Made by a program: the position numbers and the translations under genes. 64,000 nucleotides of DNA from Montifringilla adamsi (Eukaryota; Chordata; Aves; Passeriformes; Passeridae). Shown in pieces: positions 36,998 to 50,665 of the stretch. The first letter of the stretch is position 1. The number at the start of each line of letters is the position of its first letter. Under the pieces are notes generated by a model that made no database searches, was not told where the DNA came from, and was given only the letters and a program-made list of their open reading frames with translations. Where the stretch lies: positions 227,181-291,180 of the forward strand of contig JAGGNK010007038.1 in the NCBI GenBank assembly GCA_017590115.1, given 5' to 3'.

Positions 36998-37260
36998 AAT
37001 CACAGATTATGTGAGGCTGCCATGGAGCTTTGGAGATCATCTAGTCTGAATGCTCTGCTTAAAGTGTGTGCAGGTACAGCATGCAGGTCTCTCTTCACCT
37101 GGGTTTCTAATATCTGCAGGAATACTCTAGATAAACAGTATTTGATCATCCTCACAGTAAAAAGCCCTTTCTTTTAGGATCTTATGCACTTCTGAGCATT
37201 CTCACTGAAGTAAGATATTCAACACATGAAACAGTCTATCCTGATACTGATTGTTTTATC
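36998..37260 (-). mobile_element. Very old CR1 3' fragment
   Basis: Starts CAGAATCACAGATTATGTGA, then GGAGATCATCTAGTCTGAATG and CATCCTCACAGTAAAAAGCCC in CR1 antisense order. Many substitutions. Confidence 0.6.
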
Positions 37261-39021
37261 TTGAACATGGGAAAAAAACCAACAAAACCTTACTTAGATG
37301 TGTTCCTTTGAAATGCTTAGATACTTTTTAAGTATCTTTTAATTTAAAGATATACTTCTACTTTTGGAACGGAACGTGAACTTTTGATTCCTTCACCTGA
37401 TCCTATTTTTTCCTTTCCTTATTCCTGAGGTAGAATTTCTATTTACTGATGATTATACAGCAGTTCTCAATGTTCAGTGTCCTAATAAGGAGACAGGACT
37501 AGAGTGTTTTGATATATTTGCTTTTAAATCTAGCTGCAAAAAAATGTAAAAGATTTTACACTACAGCTCTCATACATGTTACCTTTATGCAATATACTTC
37601 ATACTCTGTGGTGTTATACTTTTTGTAGAAAATGTTAGGGTATGATGGCTAGTTTTAGTCCTGCCTAACTAATTTTATCCAAGATCTCAAGTTTCGGTAA
37701 AGAATTTACACTTAAACTTTTGGCATAGTTTTCTTTAAATTTGCATTTTTCATAACATCTGCAGTAAAACAAAGCAAAGCATCCTTAAACTCCTTGTGAA
37801 TCTAAAGTCTACACAGGTAAAAATTAAGAAAACGGGTCACAAGGCCAAGCCATCCCATACATAACTTTTAAAAAATAATCTGGATTGTAAAATGCCAATT
37901 CTTGTAAACTGAATTTTGGGAATCAAATACTCCTGATGAGTCTATTTATGCAAGCAGAACTGAGGTCTCTCTACCTCTTCTGAATAAAGCTATACTTTTC
38001 TTCCAAGTTACATGACACAAAAATAGGAACACCATAATAACAGGTAGTTCCTAGTTTTAGCAAGTCAGCTTTGCATAAAAAAAAATTAATAGCACAATGA
38101 GTTATTAGAAGTTTCTGGGTGACCCTTCAGTATAATTAAAAAATGTCACCCTAAGGTCAAACACACTTGGTTTTTCACACTTATCTCATACTTCACAGAG
38201 TATACTGCTCCTTACAATTCCTCAGCTTTTTTGACACTTGTGATAGAAGCCAGAATCAGAAGAGTACTACCAATTAAAAGGAAGGTGTCAGAATATGCTA
38301 TTGAAATACACTACCTGAAGAAATTTCCAATTTCAGTCAGGGAAAGTTTGATTTTATTTAGACTTGAACTAAAAAATGTGAACTAAACAAAGAAATCAAC
38401 CAAACAAAACATGCCTAAAGTCCCCTCAAAAACAAACAAACAAACACCACCAAGCCAACAAAAAAGACAACATTAAAAAAAAATCCAAATAAAATCCAAG
38501 CCCCAAACATTCAAAGCTTATATAAATCTGAGTTAGAGAATTATCTCTGTTGAAAGAAATTTTGATCCTGGTTTCAGTGTATAGAGACCTACACTTATCA
38601 TTTCAGGATACTGGTTTCCTAAAAGGAATTTGTCATGCAAATTCCTTTCTTCCTCTTGCCACTAGAGCCTTTATTAAATGCTGGAGCCATGTAAAAGTGG
38701 ACCTACGTGCCTCATGAGCAATGCAAAAATCTATATTTCTGTCCAGATTTACAGGTAGATAAAAGCTTATGAGTAATTATCCAAACAGTCATACCCTTAA
38801 AGACTGCAGTGCAATGAGGGAATGATTAATCAAGTATATTGAAGTGAGTCTGAAATCCCATTTGCAGCTTGATTTGTTGAGGAGAAAAGAAAAGGTGAGC
38901 AATTTCTTATGCTTTCTGTGAAAGTTGTGCTAATACATGCTTTATTGGCAATAATACTTCTCTCCTTTCCTTCCCAGGTGTTTGGACTTCTGATACTCTC
39001 CACATTATCTGATCCTGGGCT
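37261..39021. other. AT-rich unique sequence, no gene seen
   Basis: Nothing recognised beyond short A-rich patches near 38400-38490. Confidence 0.45.
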
Positions 39022-39255
<234 letters not shown>

Positions 39256-42200
39256 TCACCTGATATTTGTGTTAAGAGTCAGCATAACCATCAAAAGCCC
39301 TGGAACAGTTTTTCCATGCTCTGTAAAAATTCACTGTAATAGTGTGTGTCTCTGGGTTAGACAAGTCAGGCCCATCCGATGATTTGGACATCTGGCCTCT
39401 GGAAAGCATTCAGCCCTCAATTCTTTTAATCAAACTAATCTTGTTTAACTATCTATACTCTATTTAATAAAAATATGCAAAGACTTAATCAATGAAGCAT
39501 AATAATCTGTTCCAAAATGTACAGCCTATAAGATTCATGCCTACCCTCCCACCTAGCAGCACTTGAGTTTGCACACAGGAGCCAGGAACAGAGGGAGCTC
39601 CACAGAGAGTTCTGTGCTGGTCTCCTGAACTGGTTCTTATCCTGCAAATTCCATTTCTTTTCATGACCCTGTCTGTCCCCAGCTGTACTCTTCTGCAAAT
39701 AGTCTGAATGAATTTTTGGTTGGTCAACTTTTGCAAGTTAAACAAACACCTTTTAAAAGGAACAGTTACTTTCAAATATGCTCAAGCTATCTGAGAGGGA
39801 AATAGTATTAAATGCTAAGAAGACTAAGCAGGTCAATATCAACATCGGGTATGTATTTGAAGGGAACCTTTTCTCCCACTTGATTTAATGCAAATATTTA
39901 GTTCAAACATCTTACCTCCAGTCCAAGTTGGACTTCAGATACCTAAGTAGTGTTGCAGCTCAGAAAACCTACATTTATCTGCCAATTAACTTGGAAGCAC
40001 ACAAGCTTCACAGGCACTCCAAATTTTGCTACAAAGGCATCTAAAACCCGATTTACATGCTGGATCAGGACCCATTTGGTCTCAGCCAGGAGAAAAGTAC
40101 CTAACCCTCATCCACATTCATGAAAAATGTAATCCTGCATAAGTTTCCCTTCAGGGCTTGGTCCTACAAGTTTCACCACAGCAAGCTCTAAATCCAACTC
40201 CATGCAAGGTGCAGAAACCAAACATATTATGTAAAACAGAGGAGGAATTACAGGGAAAAAAACTATTCAGTTCTTATCAGCTGCAGTTTAAATCTACCTT
40301 CCTTATTACTGTAGCAAGCACTGCAGCCAGCAGATCAGCAAACCTGGGAGGGCTGTATGCTGAGAGTCCTGCCACTCTCATTCCTCTTATCCCAAAAGGA
40401 CAGAAGGTCCCTGCCTTTGAGAGGCTCTAGGAATGTGAAAGCTGCTTTAGCCTTGCAAAATCCCATAAGCAGAGGGAATGAAAATCTGACCAACATCTAA
40501 AAAAGTATTTCTCAACTATGGAAGTAAAGGAAGAGGAAAACAACATATAATAAATCACCTGCACAAGGGGAATGTCTTGATAAAAAAGGGTAGCTCCCTA
40601 GCACCTGGCTCTTTTGAAGCATTTTATTCTCCTTTCCTGGGACAAGTCAGGCATTTGGCTAACCTTGAAATCACACAACTTCTTTCCCATCAGAAGGTCA
40701 CTCTCCAGAAACACAGACTTGAGGGAAAATGGTCCTGCTTTCCCTGACAACAAAAACAGCTCCAAAACTTACACAATGACTTTGTAAAAAGTCCAAACAC
40801 ATGGATATGGAATCTGGCATGATTCTCCAGAGACGAGTTTGAAGAGACAGGTTTTGGTGGGCCACTATCTTGATTTTGCACAAAATGAAGCTTGGAAGCC
40901 CCAGAGCACATGCTGCTCCCTTTAAAAGATAAATGTTGGTAAATCTACCTTGAAACTCCAGCCAAGGATTTTTCATCACAGCAACATTAGTAATTATTAT
41001 CAGATGTGTGAAGAAATGTTTTCTAAACTTTCTCTTTTTCTAATGTAAACCAAATGTTATTCTTCCCACCAGTGGGATAAATAATGTGATATTTTTCTTT
41101 TGTAACAGGACCATCAGCCATATACTTCATTAAAATTATTTATTTCTGCTGAAAAACTTTTTACATTTTCTTCATTAAATTCTTTGAAAATATAACTGCA
41201 GAAATTGCACAGAACATCATAAAACACAAGTATTTCTTCTCCAGTGTAGCTGAGAGATGTGCTACAATAAAAAAACCCAGGAAAATAAGTTCTTTAACAC
41301 AACTTCTTACACACGTTTTCCAAGCCAAAATCACTTTGGAAGCCTGCTTTTAAACATGGATCTTGTAGCAGCCTAGAAAATAGCTAACATTTATTATACA
41401 CTGACATGTCTAATTTCTCTTTTTCTCTCCAGACCTTGTCCAGCTCTGTAAATGAAGTGCCCCTCCACTTAACCACTACCACTTTAATATGTTTGATCTA
41501 TCTGATACTCTTTAGTTAAAAATTACCAGTTCCAGATATTAACTGCAAGTTTTTGTAGAAGACTTAAAAAGCACTGGGAGCAAAGGGACAAGTATTCACC
41601 TACTTAGTAGAATGAGCATTAACTTCTTTGTCTATGTTTGTTCCTCACACAGTTCAGAGGCTATGGGCACTATGTTTGTGATTCAGCCAAACCCTAGAGC
41701 TGAGGAATTCTTTTTAAGGCACTGTCCACAACTAATTACTGAAGATATTTGTATTTGAAATGATCTTCGGGTCACATGAACTTTCCAGCCATAACCCAGA
41801 GGATGATACTGAGATGACTTCTAAAATCTCCGGCTTTCTTCTGCTCTCTGAAGTGCTTGGGGTCTGCTGCTTGCAGCTTTGTGACTGGCTGTGTCAAAGA
41901 CTGACCTGAGGGAACTACCTAGGCTGGCTGTGGGTACAGGGTGCTATGCTGCAACCCAAAGCTAAGCAGATGTGTGGAACCCATGGCATGTGCTGTCCAT
42001 ATTTGAGTATTCCACAGTGGAATGCTGCAATCATCCACTTGATATTTCAAGGAGGATTGTGTTGTGCTCTCGGGCTCCCACAGAACCAGCTGGAACTGAT
42101 GCTCCTGTCTCTCAGTGTTAGCCCCACTACAAAAGAAGACCACCTTGTCAGGTAATGTGTCCCAGCCTCCGTTCTCTCTCCACCTACATCAAGGGGGGAC

Positions 42201-43730
42201 CTTCCAGCACTTAGAAATTGCATCACCTGGTTGCCTGAAGCCCTCATTTTTGAGACCTATCTGAATATTCCTTTTCCTTATGCGAAAAACGAGATGCAGA
42301 CATGCTTATATTTATGTGATACAATAGGTACATGAAAGAGATAATAAACTTCTGCATGTATAATACCAAAGCAGTCTTCTGATAAGATTGTTATCAACAG
42401 TCTCCTTTTCCATACAGGAAAACTTACAGCTGGAAAAAAAGGTCTGCATGTAGAAACCCAAAATACAGAAGCATAATAAGTGTCTCAATGTTGCTTCCAG
42501 ATCTGAAGCAACTCTAAAATATTCTGTCAGCTCTGCTGACTTCCTCTTAATCTGACCTTTAAAGGATGTTTAAAATGAAACAGCTGCTGAATTTTGGAAT
42601 TTCTTGGATTAAAAAACATCGGCATTGACTGGTTTTTCCTTGCATACCTTCTCTATGAAATTCAATTATTTGGTAATTCAATACTAGTATGAATCCAGCT
42701 ACGTATTGACTCAATTGTAATCATCACCAGAATTTAAAAAATGTAGCGTGTCACTCCTGTTTTAGTAGGAGGTCACAGCAGCTGGTGCTAGCAGTAACTC
42801 TGACTAAGTCCAGACTTGTTTATTTTTTCAATTTGCAATGAAACATGACATTACAGCAGCATGGCTGTTTCTCTCAGCTTGTTATCTCAGATGAGATCTA
42901 AGAAGTGAAAGTCTTTTGGCAAATATTTATGCACACATACAGAATATTGTCTGTGGCCCTAACTTTAAACATGGATTCTCCCTTTTTTTCCACAGACACT
43001 CTGTTTACACTACACAATTTGTATTTTTGTCCTAATAATTGCAAAAAGAGCAATGAACCATTGAACAGGAAAACAGGTTTTATGATCTTGTTAAGAGAAC
43101 TGCATAATGAGGTGATTTCCTCAGAACAGACCTATGACACATTCATATTTATCTTCAATGAATCATGTTGTAGGCAAAAATCTTTGTTCACAGAACCAGA
43201 TAGGAGATCTGTAGTATACACATGAATCAGGAAAAAAGGTCAACACGTCGATGCTATGACAACAAGGCTGGAGGATGACCTTTGTGGGAGAGGTCCAGGC
43301 AGACAGCTTGCTGGAATAGCAGCTGTCCAGCTGAGAACTATTCAACACTGTAGGACACCACTTAACAAAAAACAGTTTTCAGCAGATAAGAAAGGAACAT
43401 TAATGAAGTTAAGGAGATATTGTATATTGGAGATGAATAGGGTTAGGAAAATGTCTTTGTTGATATGCCTCTTTTCACAATAACCTACTGTGGAAACTGT
43501 AAGTGGAAATTAAAAAAATAAGTTAAGTGAAAAAACAGTCAAGCATTACCTCAAATTCAAATTACATTCAAATTACCTCATATCATAAATAAGGGAGAGA
43601 GAGGAAACGACCACTTGCCTTGGAGGAGGTATTTCTCATCACCAAAGCATGACACCTCTGATCTCCCAGTACTGATTCTGAGGGGAAACTGGCAAGATAC
43701 ATTTGGACAAGGAATGCATTACCTCAAGCT
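39256..43730. other. Unique sequence, no gene seen
   Basis: Open frames at 39485-39775 (-), 40158-40430 (+), 40698-40979 (-) and 42905-43225 (+) show no recognised domain. Bases 41401-41490 are repeated at 44973-45070. Confidence 0.4.
41401..41462 (+). repeat. Short dispersed repeat, copy 1
   Basis: The block starting GTCTAATTTCTCTTTTTCTC and running through CAGCTCTGTAAAT recurs at 44973-45034 with a handful of differences. Family unknown. Confidence 0.8.
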
Positions 43731-44710
43731 TCTGCTGGGCTTGTGTGCCAAGGTTTTGGTAACCTTGGGTGGGGAGGACATCGGGGTGGTTTCTGTTAGA
43801 AGCTGCCATCAGGCCATCACAGCCAGTGCCAGACAGCTCCATGGTAGACTGGCTGCTGACCAGGGCTGAGCCCATCAGCAACAGTGGCAGCAGCTTTGGG
43901 GTATTTCATCAAAGAAAGGTTAAAGTACAGCTGCACAACAGCAGCTGTGAGAGCCAAGTAAGTGTAGGTGAAAGAAACAGCACTGCAGGCCCCACAGTCG
44001 GTGCAGGAGGGGAGGAGGTGCTCCAGGGCCAGAGCAGCCCATGGTGAGGCAGCTGTGCCCCTGCAGCCCGGGGCGGGGTCCATGGTGCAGCAGGGATCCC
44101 CCTGCAACATTGAAGCAAGCCGTGACCCCATGGAGAACAGGCCAGATGGAGCTGGCTCCTGGCAGCCCTTGGAGAGGAGCCCACACAGGGGCAGGTTTAC
44201 TGGCAGTAAAACCTCGACCCCATGGGGGACTCACGCTGGAGCAGTGTGTTCCTGAGGAACTGAACCCTATGGAGAGGACCTACACTGGAGAAGGAATATT
44301 TCATGTGGCTGGAAACCCATACTGGAGCAAGGGAAGAGCATGAGGAAGAAGGAGCAGCTCAGACATGTAAGAACTAATAGCAGCCCTCAACTTCCCAAAC
44401 TTCTTTGCCACTCACAGGAGGAGGTAAAGAATTTGGGAACGAAGTTCAGCTCAGAAAGAACAGAGGGGTGGGGCAAAGATTTTTTTTAATATTTGTTCTT
44501 ATTTATCGTTATCACAGTCTCTTTAATTAGCAAGATATTAATTTAGCAAAGTCTGTTTTGCCTTGACAAGTAATTAGGAAGAGGTCTCCTAGTCATATCT
44601 TGATTCATGATGTTTCTGCCACTTTTCCCCCCTCCTCACAATCCTGTTGAGAAGTAGGAGTGAAAAAGCAGTTTAGTGACCACCTGGTGGCCAGTCAGGA
44701 TCAACCCACA
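43731..44710 (+). mobile_element. LTR of an avian endogenous retrovirus
   Basis: Sense LTR of about 980 bp. It opens TCTGCTGGGCTTGTGTGCCA, continues CAGTGCCAGACAGCTCCATG and GGGCTGAGCCCATCAGCAAC, then several degenerate units of CCCATGGAG/ACCCACGCTGGAGCAG, and ends GGCCAGTCAGGATCAACCCA. No retroviral coding sequence flanks it. Its open frames are repeat-derived. Confidence 0.75.
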
Positions 44711-45732
44711 CAATGCTATATCTGTAACTTTATCAGATGATAAAAATCATTGAATAAGATGATGTTGGGGGGCAAGGGGGTAGGTATTTACTACTTTGCA
44801 GTTTTGGGGTTTTTTTATTCCCTGGTGTGGACATTCAACATACAACTATCCACTTACTCTAATCCTTGTTTTATTCCCATTTCTTGGATCCCCTACTGGT
44901 AATTTTTGAGTAATTCCTAGTCCTAATGTGTTTACTTGGAATGGTTGTCTGCCAGCACCTTAACAGCTTGGCCATGCATTGTTACGTCTAATTTCTCTTT
45001 TTCTCTCCAGACCATGCCCAGCTCTGTAAATAGAGTGCCCGATCAACTGCTCTGCAGCACCACTGGCTTTATTTTGTGGTTGGTTATGGAAGGTCTGAGA
45101 CCTCCCCTAGCTGCAGCGAGGTCTGGCTTCCACATCATCTGCTAAAACAGGTCCTGAGCACAGAAGACAGCCCAGCTCCTGTGGCAGCAGCCGTAAAGCG
45201 CTTGGTGCTTGTCATGTACCTATCTTCTCGGCCCCTCTTTTGTGTTTGTGCTTTTGCAGTGGTTTGAGAAGATCACAGATTGAATGCTGGGTGCAAAGCT
45301 GGTCTCCTTGTAACATATTTTTATCTGTGTGTTTGTAACATATGTCTGTTTACAGACAGCCCTTAGGAGTGAGGTCTAACAGATACATTCCTGTGGCTTT
45401 TTGTCTTCCTGTTTGGCATGGTACGGGCAGGGAAAGCCTCTTACAGATTTCAAAATGTTTATACGTGTGGGCAAGGTTAGATGACAAAATATTAACATTT
45501 AAACAAAGAAATTAGTTTCTCTGTGCTAGAATTCCTGCCTATCAAAAGCCCAAAATTGAAGTTTTGTCATTTATTCTTTTCCTTGAAATATGTCAGCCTA
45601 TGAACTCGCCAGAAAATAAAGTTGGTAAGTCTCTAAATATGTATTTACACATTCATTTTATTAATTATTAATTAATGTAGTGGGGGTTATATTCTGTATT
45701 TTTATAGATATTGTGTTAGGCTTGTGCGTAGG
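44711..45732. other. Sequence between two related LTRs
   Basis: No primer-binding site, polypurine tract or retroviral protein motif was recognised. It contains the second copy of the short dispersed repeat at 44973-45034. Confidence 0.45.
44973..45034 (+). repeat. Short dispersed repeat, copy 2
   Basis: Near-copy of 41401-41462, same orientation. Similarity may extend weakly to 45070. Confidence 0.8.
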
Positions 45733-46132
45733 ACTGTGTGGAGTCTTCCCTATGAGGAGGAAGGTCCTGCAGACCACATGTGGTGAAGTGATCATAACCC
45801 CCATTCCCCGTCTCCTTGTGTCACTCTGGGGAGGCGGGGGAGAATTCAGCAGCAAAGTTAAGCCCAGGAAAAAGAGAGAGGTGAAGGAAGGGTATTTTAA
45901 GGATGTAGCTTTTATTTCTCATTATCCTACTTTGATTTGATAGGTAATAAATTCAATTATTTCCCCAACTCGAGTTGGTTTCACCCATGAGAGCAACTGC
46001 TGTGTGATCTCTCTCTCTGCCCTTATCTTGCCCCATGAGCCTTTCATTACATTTTCTACCAGCTGTGCTGTTGAGGAACAGAAAAATAGAGTGGGTGGGT
46101 GGGATCTGGCATCCAGCCAGCATCAACTAACC
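45733..46132 (+). mobile_element. 3' part of a second LTR
   Basis: Matches the distal part of the bird LTR family seen at 43731: CCTATGAGGAGGAAGGTCCT, AACCCCCATTCCCCGTCTCC, TTTCTCATTATCCTACTTTG and AGGTAATAAATTCAATTATT (poly-A signal AATAAA), ending GGCATCCAGCCAGCATCAAC. It keeps the poly-A segment that is altered in the first copy. Confidence 0.75.
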
Positions 46133-46661
46133 AGTGTCTTCATTTATTTTTTCAATATATACTTTTCTGGGAGTTAGCTTGCCACAAAATGTTTAAAGAA
46201 GTTTAATTCAGTTTTTCATTATGAAAACTTTAAAGCTGATACTCTAAAAAAATCAGGAAAAATTCAAAAATTAGTGAAAAAAAGATACATTCTAATCTAA
46301 GGAAATAGACCCAAAGTACACTTTTTATTTGCTTTTGTAGCAATTATTTGAAAGGATCTCAGAGGTAGCTCTGCTAATTCCTCAGCAAAACAGAATCAGT
46401 GTATACATGAAAAAGCCTTTCTGTCTTGAACTACTCTTTTCCATCTGGTTAGAACATAGAGGTCTAAACTTACATATAGAATTTGTAAGTTTGTAAGTCT
46501 GGGATGAGATCTTTAATGAGACCCAGACAATATACATTTCATGTTTTCACAGAAGAGTATTTTTAAAGTAATTTTGAGTAATCCATTTGTGTGATATTGA
46601 ATTAACACAATGATTTTTTCATAATTAAAAATCTGACTAACCACCAAGTATACAGCGGAAT

Positions 46662-46685
46662 TCCTTTTTTTTTTTTTTTTTTTTT
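46662..46685. repeat. Poly-T run
   Basis: An uninterrupted run of about 24 T. Confidence 0.9.
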
Positions 46686-49311
46686 AGCAATTACATGAAT
46701 TGGCTGCAAAAAATATTTTCTCAAAGCTGGACAAGTGCATGACTGTGTTGCTTTGTTTTGTTTCAAGATGGGTTATACCTTTTCTTCATTTGGAAAATTC
46801 CTGGTTTCCAACTTGCCTTTGGAGAACTCCAGCAGACACTTTGCTGGTTTGCTTCCAGTATTTTTGCCCTTGAAAAGAGTTTTTTGCAGTATTTATTAAA
46901 ATTACTTCTTTTGTCAGATTTCATATTGACAGAAACTTTACCTGAACAAAGATAGCTCTTTTCCTGTTTTAGTATTACTAAAAATAAAACCAAGAATATA
47001 AAATTCTCCATAGGTCTCACCATCTCAAGTGTTTCTCTTATTTGTTTTTGAGCAACTTAATTAAAATTTTATCCCTAGTGTGTCATAAATTTTAAATTAA
47101 CTCTTTAAAGACATGATAGTCTTCTAAAGAAGAGGCAAGTCTTTAGGGAATAATTAAGATGCAAAAATTTCTTAGCTCTTAAATCTTTTTTTGTTGAGAA
47201 GACTAGACTATCTATGCACTTGAGCAGACATACAGGAATATATTTTACATAATCAATAATTTCTCATAATTACTTAGTTTTATGTGGGGTTTTTGTGCCT
47301 TCCCTTCAGTTCTTCCAAATCACATAAAGTAATGTGAACAAATAGAGAAAATCAGCAATGGTTGAAATGTTAGAGTGAAATTAAAAAGAGTTGCTGAAGC
47401 TCTGGCTCAATATCCATGATGTTGCAATTTAAAACAATTCTGAATGCTTTCCCAAAATAACCAAACATTTTTGTTATGAATGCCAAAACAAAACTTCATA
47501 TTATTAGTGTGACACACCGTGAGATTGGGAAGTGTGCTTGTGGTCAGTTCCTCACCAATAAATCTGGAAGTTTTTTAATGGGTTAAAGCTGATGATTATT
47601 ATTAGCAAATGGCAAGGCTCTCTGCCAAAAGAGCAGAATTTTAAGTGTATTTCTTACCAAATGTCCCTTATTTATCTTGATTATACTTCTATTAAGCTTT
47701 TTTTTAATGCGTAGCATATGCTACTTGGAATTACACTTAACATTTTTCCAAGTTCTTGACAAAAAATCTAGGAGTCAACCAGAGGGGAGCAATAAAGATA
47801 ATCAGAAGTCTAGGAAGAAAAACCGTATGCAGACTGATCAAAGGAGTAAAAAAAAGCCCTCACAAGGAAAGGCTGTCCCACTTTTCAGAGAAGAAGGCGA
47901 GACATGAGAACCGCCTTCTGTGAAAGACAGCTGAAACACAATGAACTCTGCCTGCTCGTTGTCTGGAGGCAGCAAGAAGGGAGCCAGGAGGGAGCTCAGG
48001 GCTGGTCTCCAGAAATCCTTTGCAGGACCCAACAGGAGCAGGATGTTAGAGAAGGCTGCCTGGAACAACTTCACCACCACGCTGAGGAACACACCTTGAG
48101 GGACAGGTCTCTGTGATCCTCTTCTGGGGCCAAGGGAATGGCTTGGAGACCTTGCTTCTGTGATTCAGTGCCACACTGATGTTTGGCAGTAGTCTGAGAG
48201 AAGAATCACAGTGTAAAACATGTCTTGCAGTCATTGCAGTGGCAGTGGCGGGAGTTCTGCCGTTACACAGGGACCACTCTCAGAAAAGCTGCAGCTACAT
48301 CAGCACAGTCTTCACAGGCTGAGGCTCAAATGGTGTGGCAATATAAACACATCCTCCAACTGAGCATGGAGGCTGCACTGCTTTAACCATATCACAACTT
48401 TTGAATGAAACTCACCTCCCAAATTACAGACCTTACAGACAAGTATCTGTGATTTCTTTCCCACACCCAGACACGCCCTAGATGTTTGCAGCTGGTTGAA
48501 ATCCACATTCAAATGTATAATTGGCCCCCAACATTGAAGCCACTTTCTTGCTTTTAAGTCTTACATTACTCCTGATATTTTGCACTCCTAACTCATGGCT
48601 GAAGTTCCCTTGCAAGCAGCTCCTACATCTTACCTGCTCCCTACTGGTTGTACTTAGTCATGTAACACTCAAGAAGATTCTTTCTGCTCAAGAAGCAAGA
48701 ATAGCAAGGTTTATACACACTTCAGTGGCCTGTTTGTATGTCTCTCTCTTCCACTGTATATGTAGTTTGCTTTACAGTAATTTCCTTCTGTTGTACCATT
48801 ATTGTTATCTGTGTTTTTTCTCACAGTGTCTGTTGGAGGTCTAGCATATTAAAAGAAAAAAATACCCCAAGTCCACTCAGAGAAATGAAACAAAAGTAGT
48901 ACTGATCTGTGATGAAAAGAGAAGAAATTGATAGAGGAATAGAAGAATTTCACCTATAGGTTACATCTCCTTTGTGCTTTTACATTCATTTTACCACTTA
49001 CACAGGAAACACACCAGGCCTAATTTGACACCATGAGCTCAAACATAAAGCTGATGAAAAGTCACTTCTGAAGGCCACATAATGACCTCATCAAGCTTTA
49101 ACTAAGAAGAAGGTAGCAATATATTCCTGAGGATACTCCCCAAATTGTAACTCTCCTGCACTTCACAGAAAAGTGCAAGGTGTATTTAGAAGGTTTATAT
49201 GACAGATTGCTGATCCAATAGATGCAGCAATTTTAGATAAATCCTACATAATAAGACTAATTAACTGGATATTTTAAAAATAACCACTTGAAACAACGTT
49301 GTGCAACTTAA

Positions 49312-49383
49312 TGAAATAGAACATTAGTAAAAACACTGAATAATAACTGAAATAGACCATTAATAAAAACATTGAATAAAAAC
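49312..49383. repeat. 36-bp tandem duplication
   Basis: Two copies beginning TGAAATAGAACATTAGTAAA and TGAAATAGACCATTAATAAA, about 90 percent alike. Confidence 0.85.
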
Positions 49384-49986
49384 TTCCACCTTTTGAACTA
49401 TTTTATTTTACTGTTCTACCATGAGAGATGGATAATTTTTAGCATTGTTAATATTTAGCATAACAGCAGGAGTGCAGAGCTTTGAATTTTTGAAATTAAT
49501 TTGTATTGTTTATTCTTGGTGTCTGACTCACAAATCCATTCATACCATAAAGAAACTTTATGATATCCGTCTTGAATAACTAGTAAGTTTAACAAAAAAA
49601 TCTGCTGTAAGGAAACAGAGTTGCTCACTAGAGATCTTGGAAGGAAAGGATTTATTAAACCTGAAAGCAGACATGCTTTGGAGCTGCCACAATTTTTTCA
49701 TGTAAATACAGTTTGGGAGAAGGAAAGGAGAAGAAGAGAGATGAAGAGAAATAGCTGTACGCTGGCTCACATAAACCTTTGGGCAAGGCTGCAGGAGTTT
49801 GAGAGAAATAGTTAGATATATTTTATATTTAAACAGCCTGATGCAAAAATTCCTATCACATGAGTCAGAAAAAAAAATTACAATTTGTTTAAGTTTTGGC
49901 TCACACTTCACATGGTTCACACATTAAAAGAGTACCTGGGAGGGTGATGAATACAGCCTGTGTGAAAAGCTGTCCAAAGAACAGAT

Positions 49987-50665
49987 ATGAATCCACACAA
50001 TACATTTATTAATGATCTGTATGCTGCAGTTAGATGCACCATTACCAAGTTTTCTGATGCTACCAAACTAGGAGGTGATGTTCACTGTCTTGAGGGACAA
50101 GGTGCCTTGCAGAGGAATCTAGATTGGAGGAAGAATTGGACAATTTTCATCAGTGTGAAACTTAATGAGCTGTTGCCAAATTCAGAAGGAGGGCAAACCC
50201 CATGCTGGAGTGCATCAAACACAGCACAGCCAGACAGTCAACAGAAGGGATTGTGCTGCTGTGTTTAGTGAGCTGGGCCTCGCACTTCAGGAAGGATGTG
50301 AAGGCACTGGGATGCACCTAGAGGAGGGTGGTGGAACTGGTGGAAGGGCTGGAAAGGCTGTCCAGTGAGGGGCAGCTGGGAGTTCTGGGTTTGTCCATTT
50401 TGGAGAAAAGGAGGCTGAGGGATGACCTCACTGCTCTCTGCAGCTTCCTGGGGAGGGGAAGTGGAGAGGGAGGTGCTGATCTCTTCTGCCTAGGATCCAG
50501 TGACAGGACACACGGGAAGGGCTCAAAACCGTGCCAGGGGTTGTTCAGACTTTGTTGAAAGAAACAGGCTTCCCAGAGAAGTGATCGATGCCCCTACAAC
50601 AGTGACAAGCTTGTCACTGTTTAACACGCATTTGGACAATGTTCTTAATAATTTACAGAAACACA
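49987..50665 (+). mobile_element. CR1 fragment with end of reverse transcriptase
   Basis: The frame from 49987 reads FINDLYAAVRCTITKFSDA and TKLGG, the CR1 RT segment with the catalytic pair degraded (FADD to FSDA). It continues through ORF2 C-terminal and 3'UTR blocks (GGAGAAAAGGAGGCTGAGGG, GACAGGACACACGGGAAGG). The terminal ATTCTATG repeat is missing. Confidence 0.85.

Larger units (their letters stand above)
46133..49986. other. Mostly AT-rich sequence, no gene seen
   Basis: T24 lies at 46662-46685 and a 36-bp duplication at 49312-49383. Bases 47754-47880 resemble decayed CR1 (GGGGAGCAATAAAGATAATC). The G+C-richer block 47900-48350 is unassigned. Confidence 0.4.

Noticed and set aside
43817..44343. 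Overlapping open frames on both strands
   Set aside because: They arise from the repetitive CCCATGGAG-type units of the LTR, with no retroviral or cellular domain.
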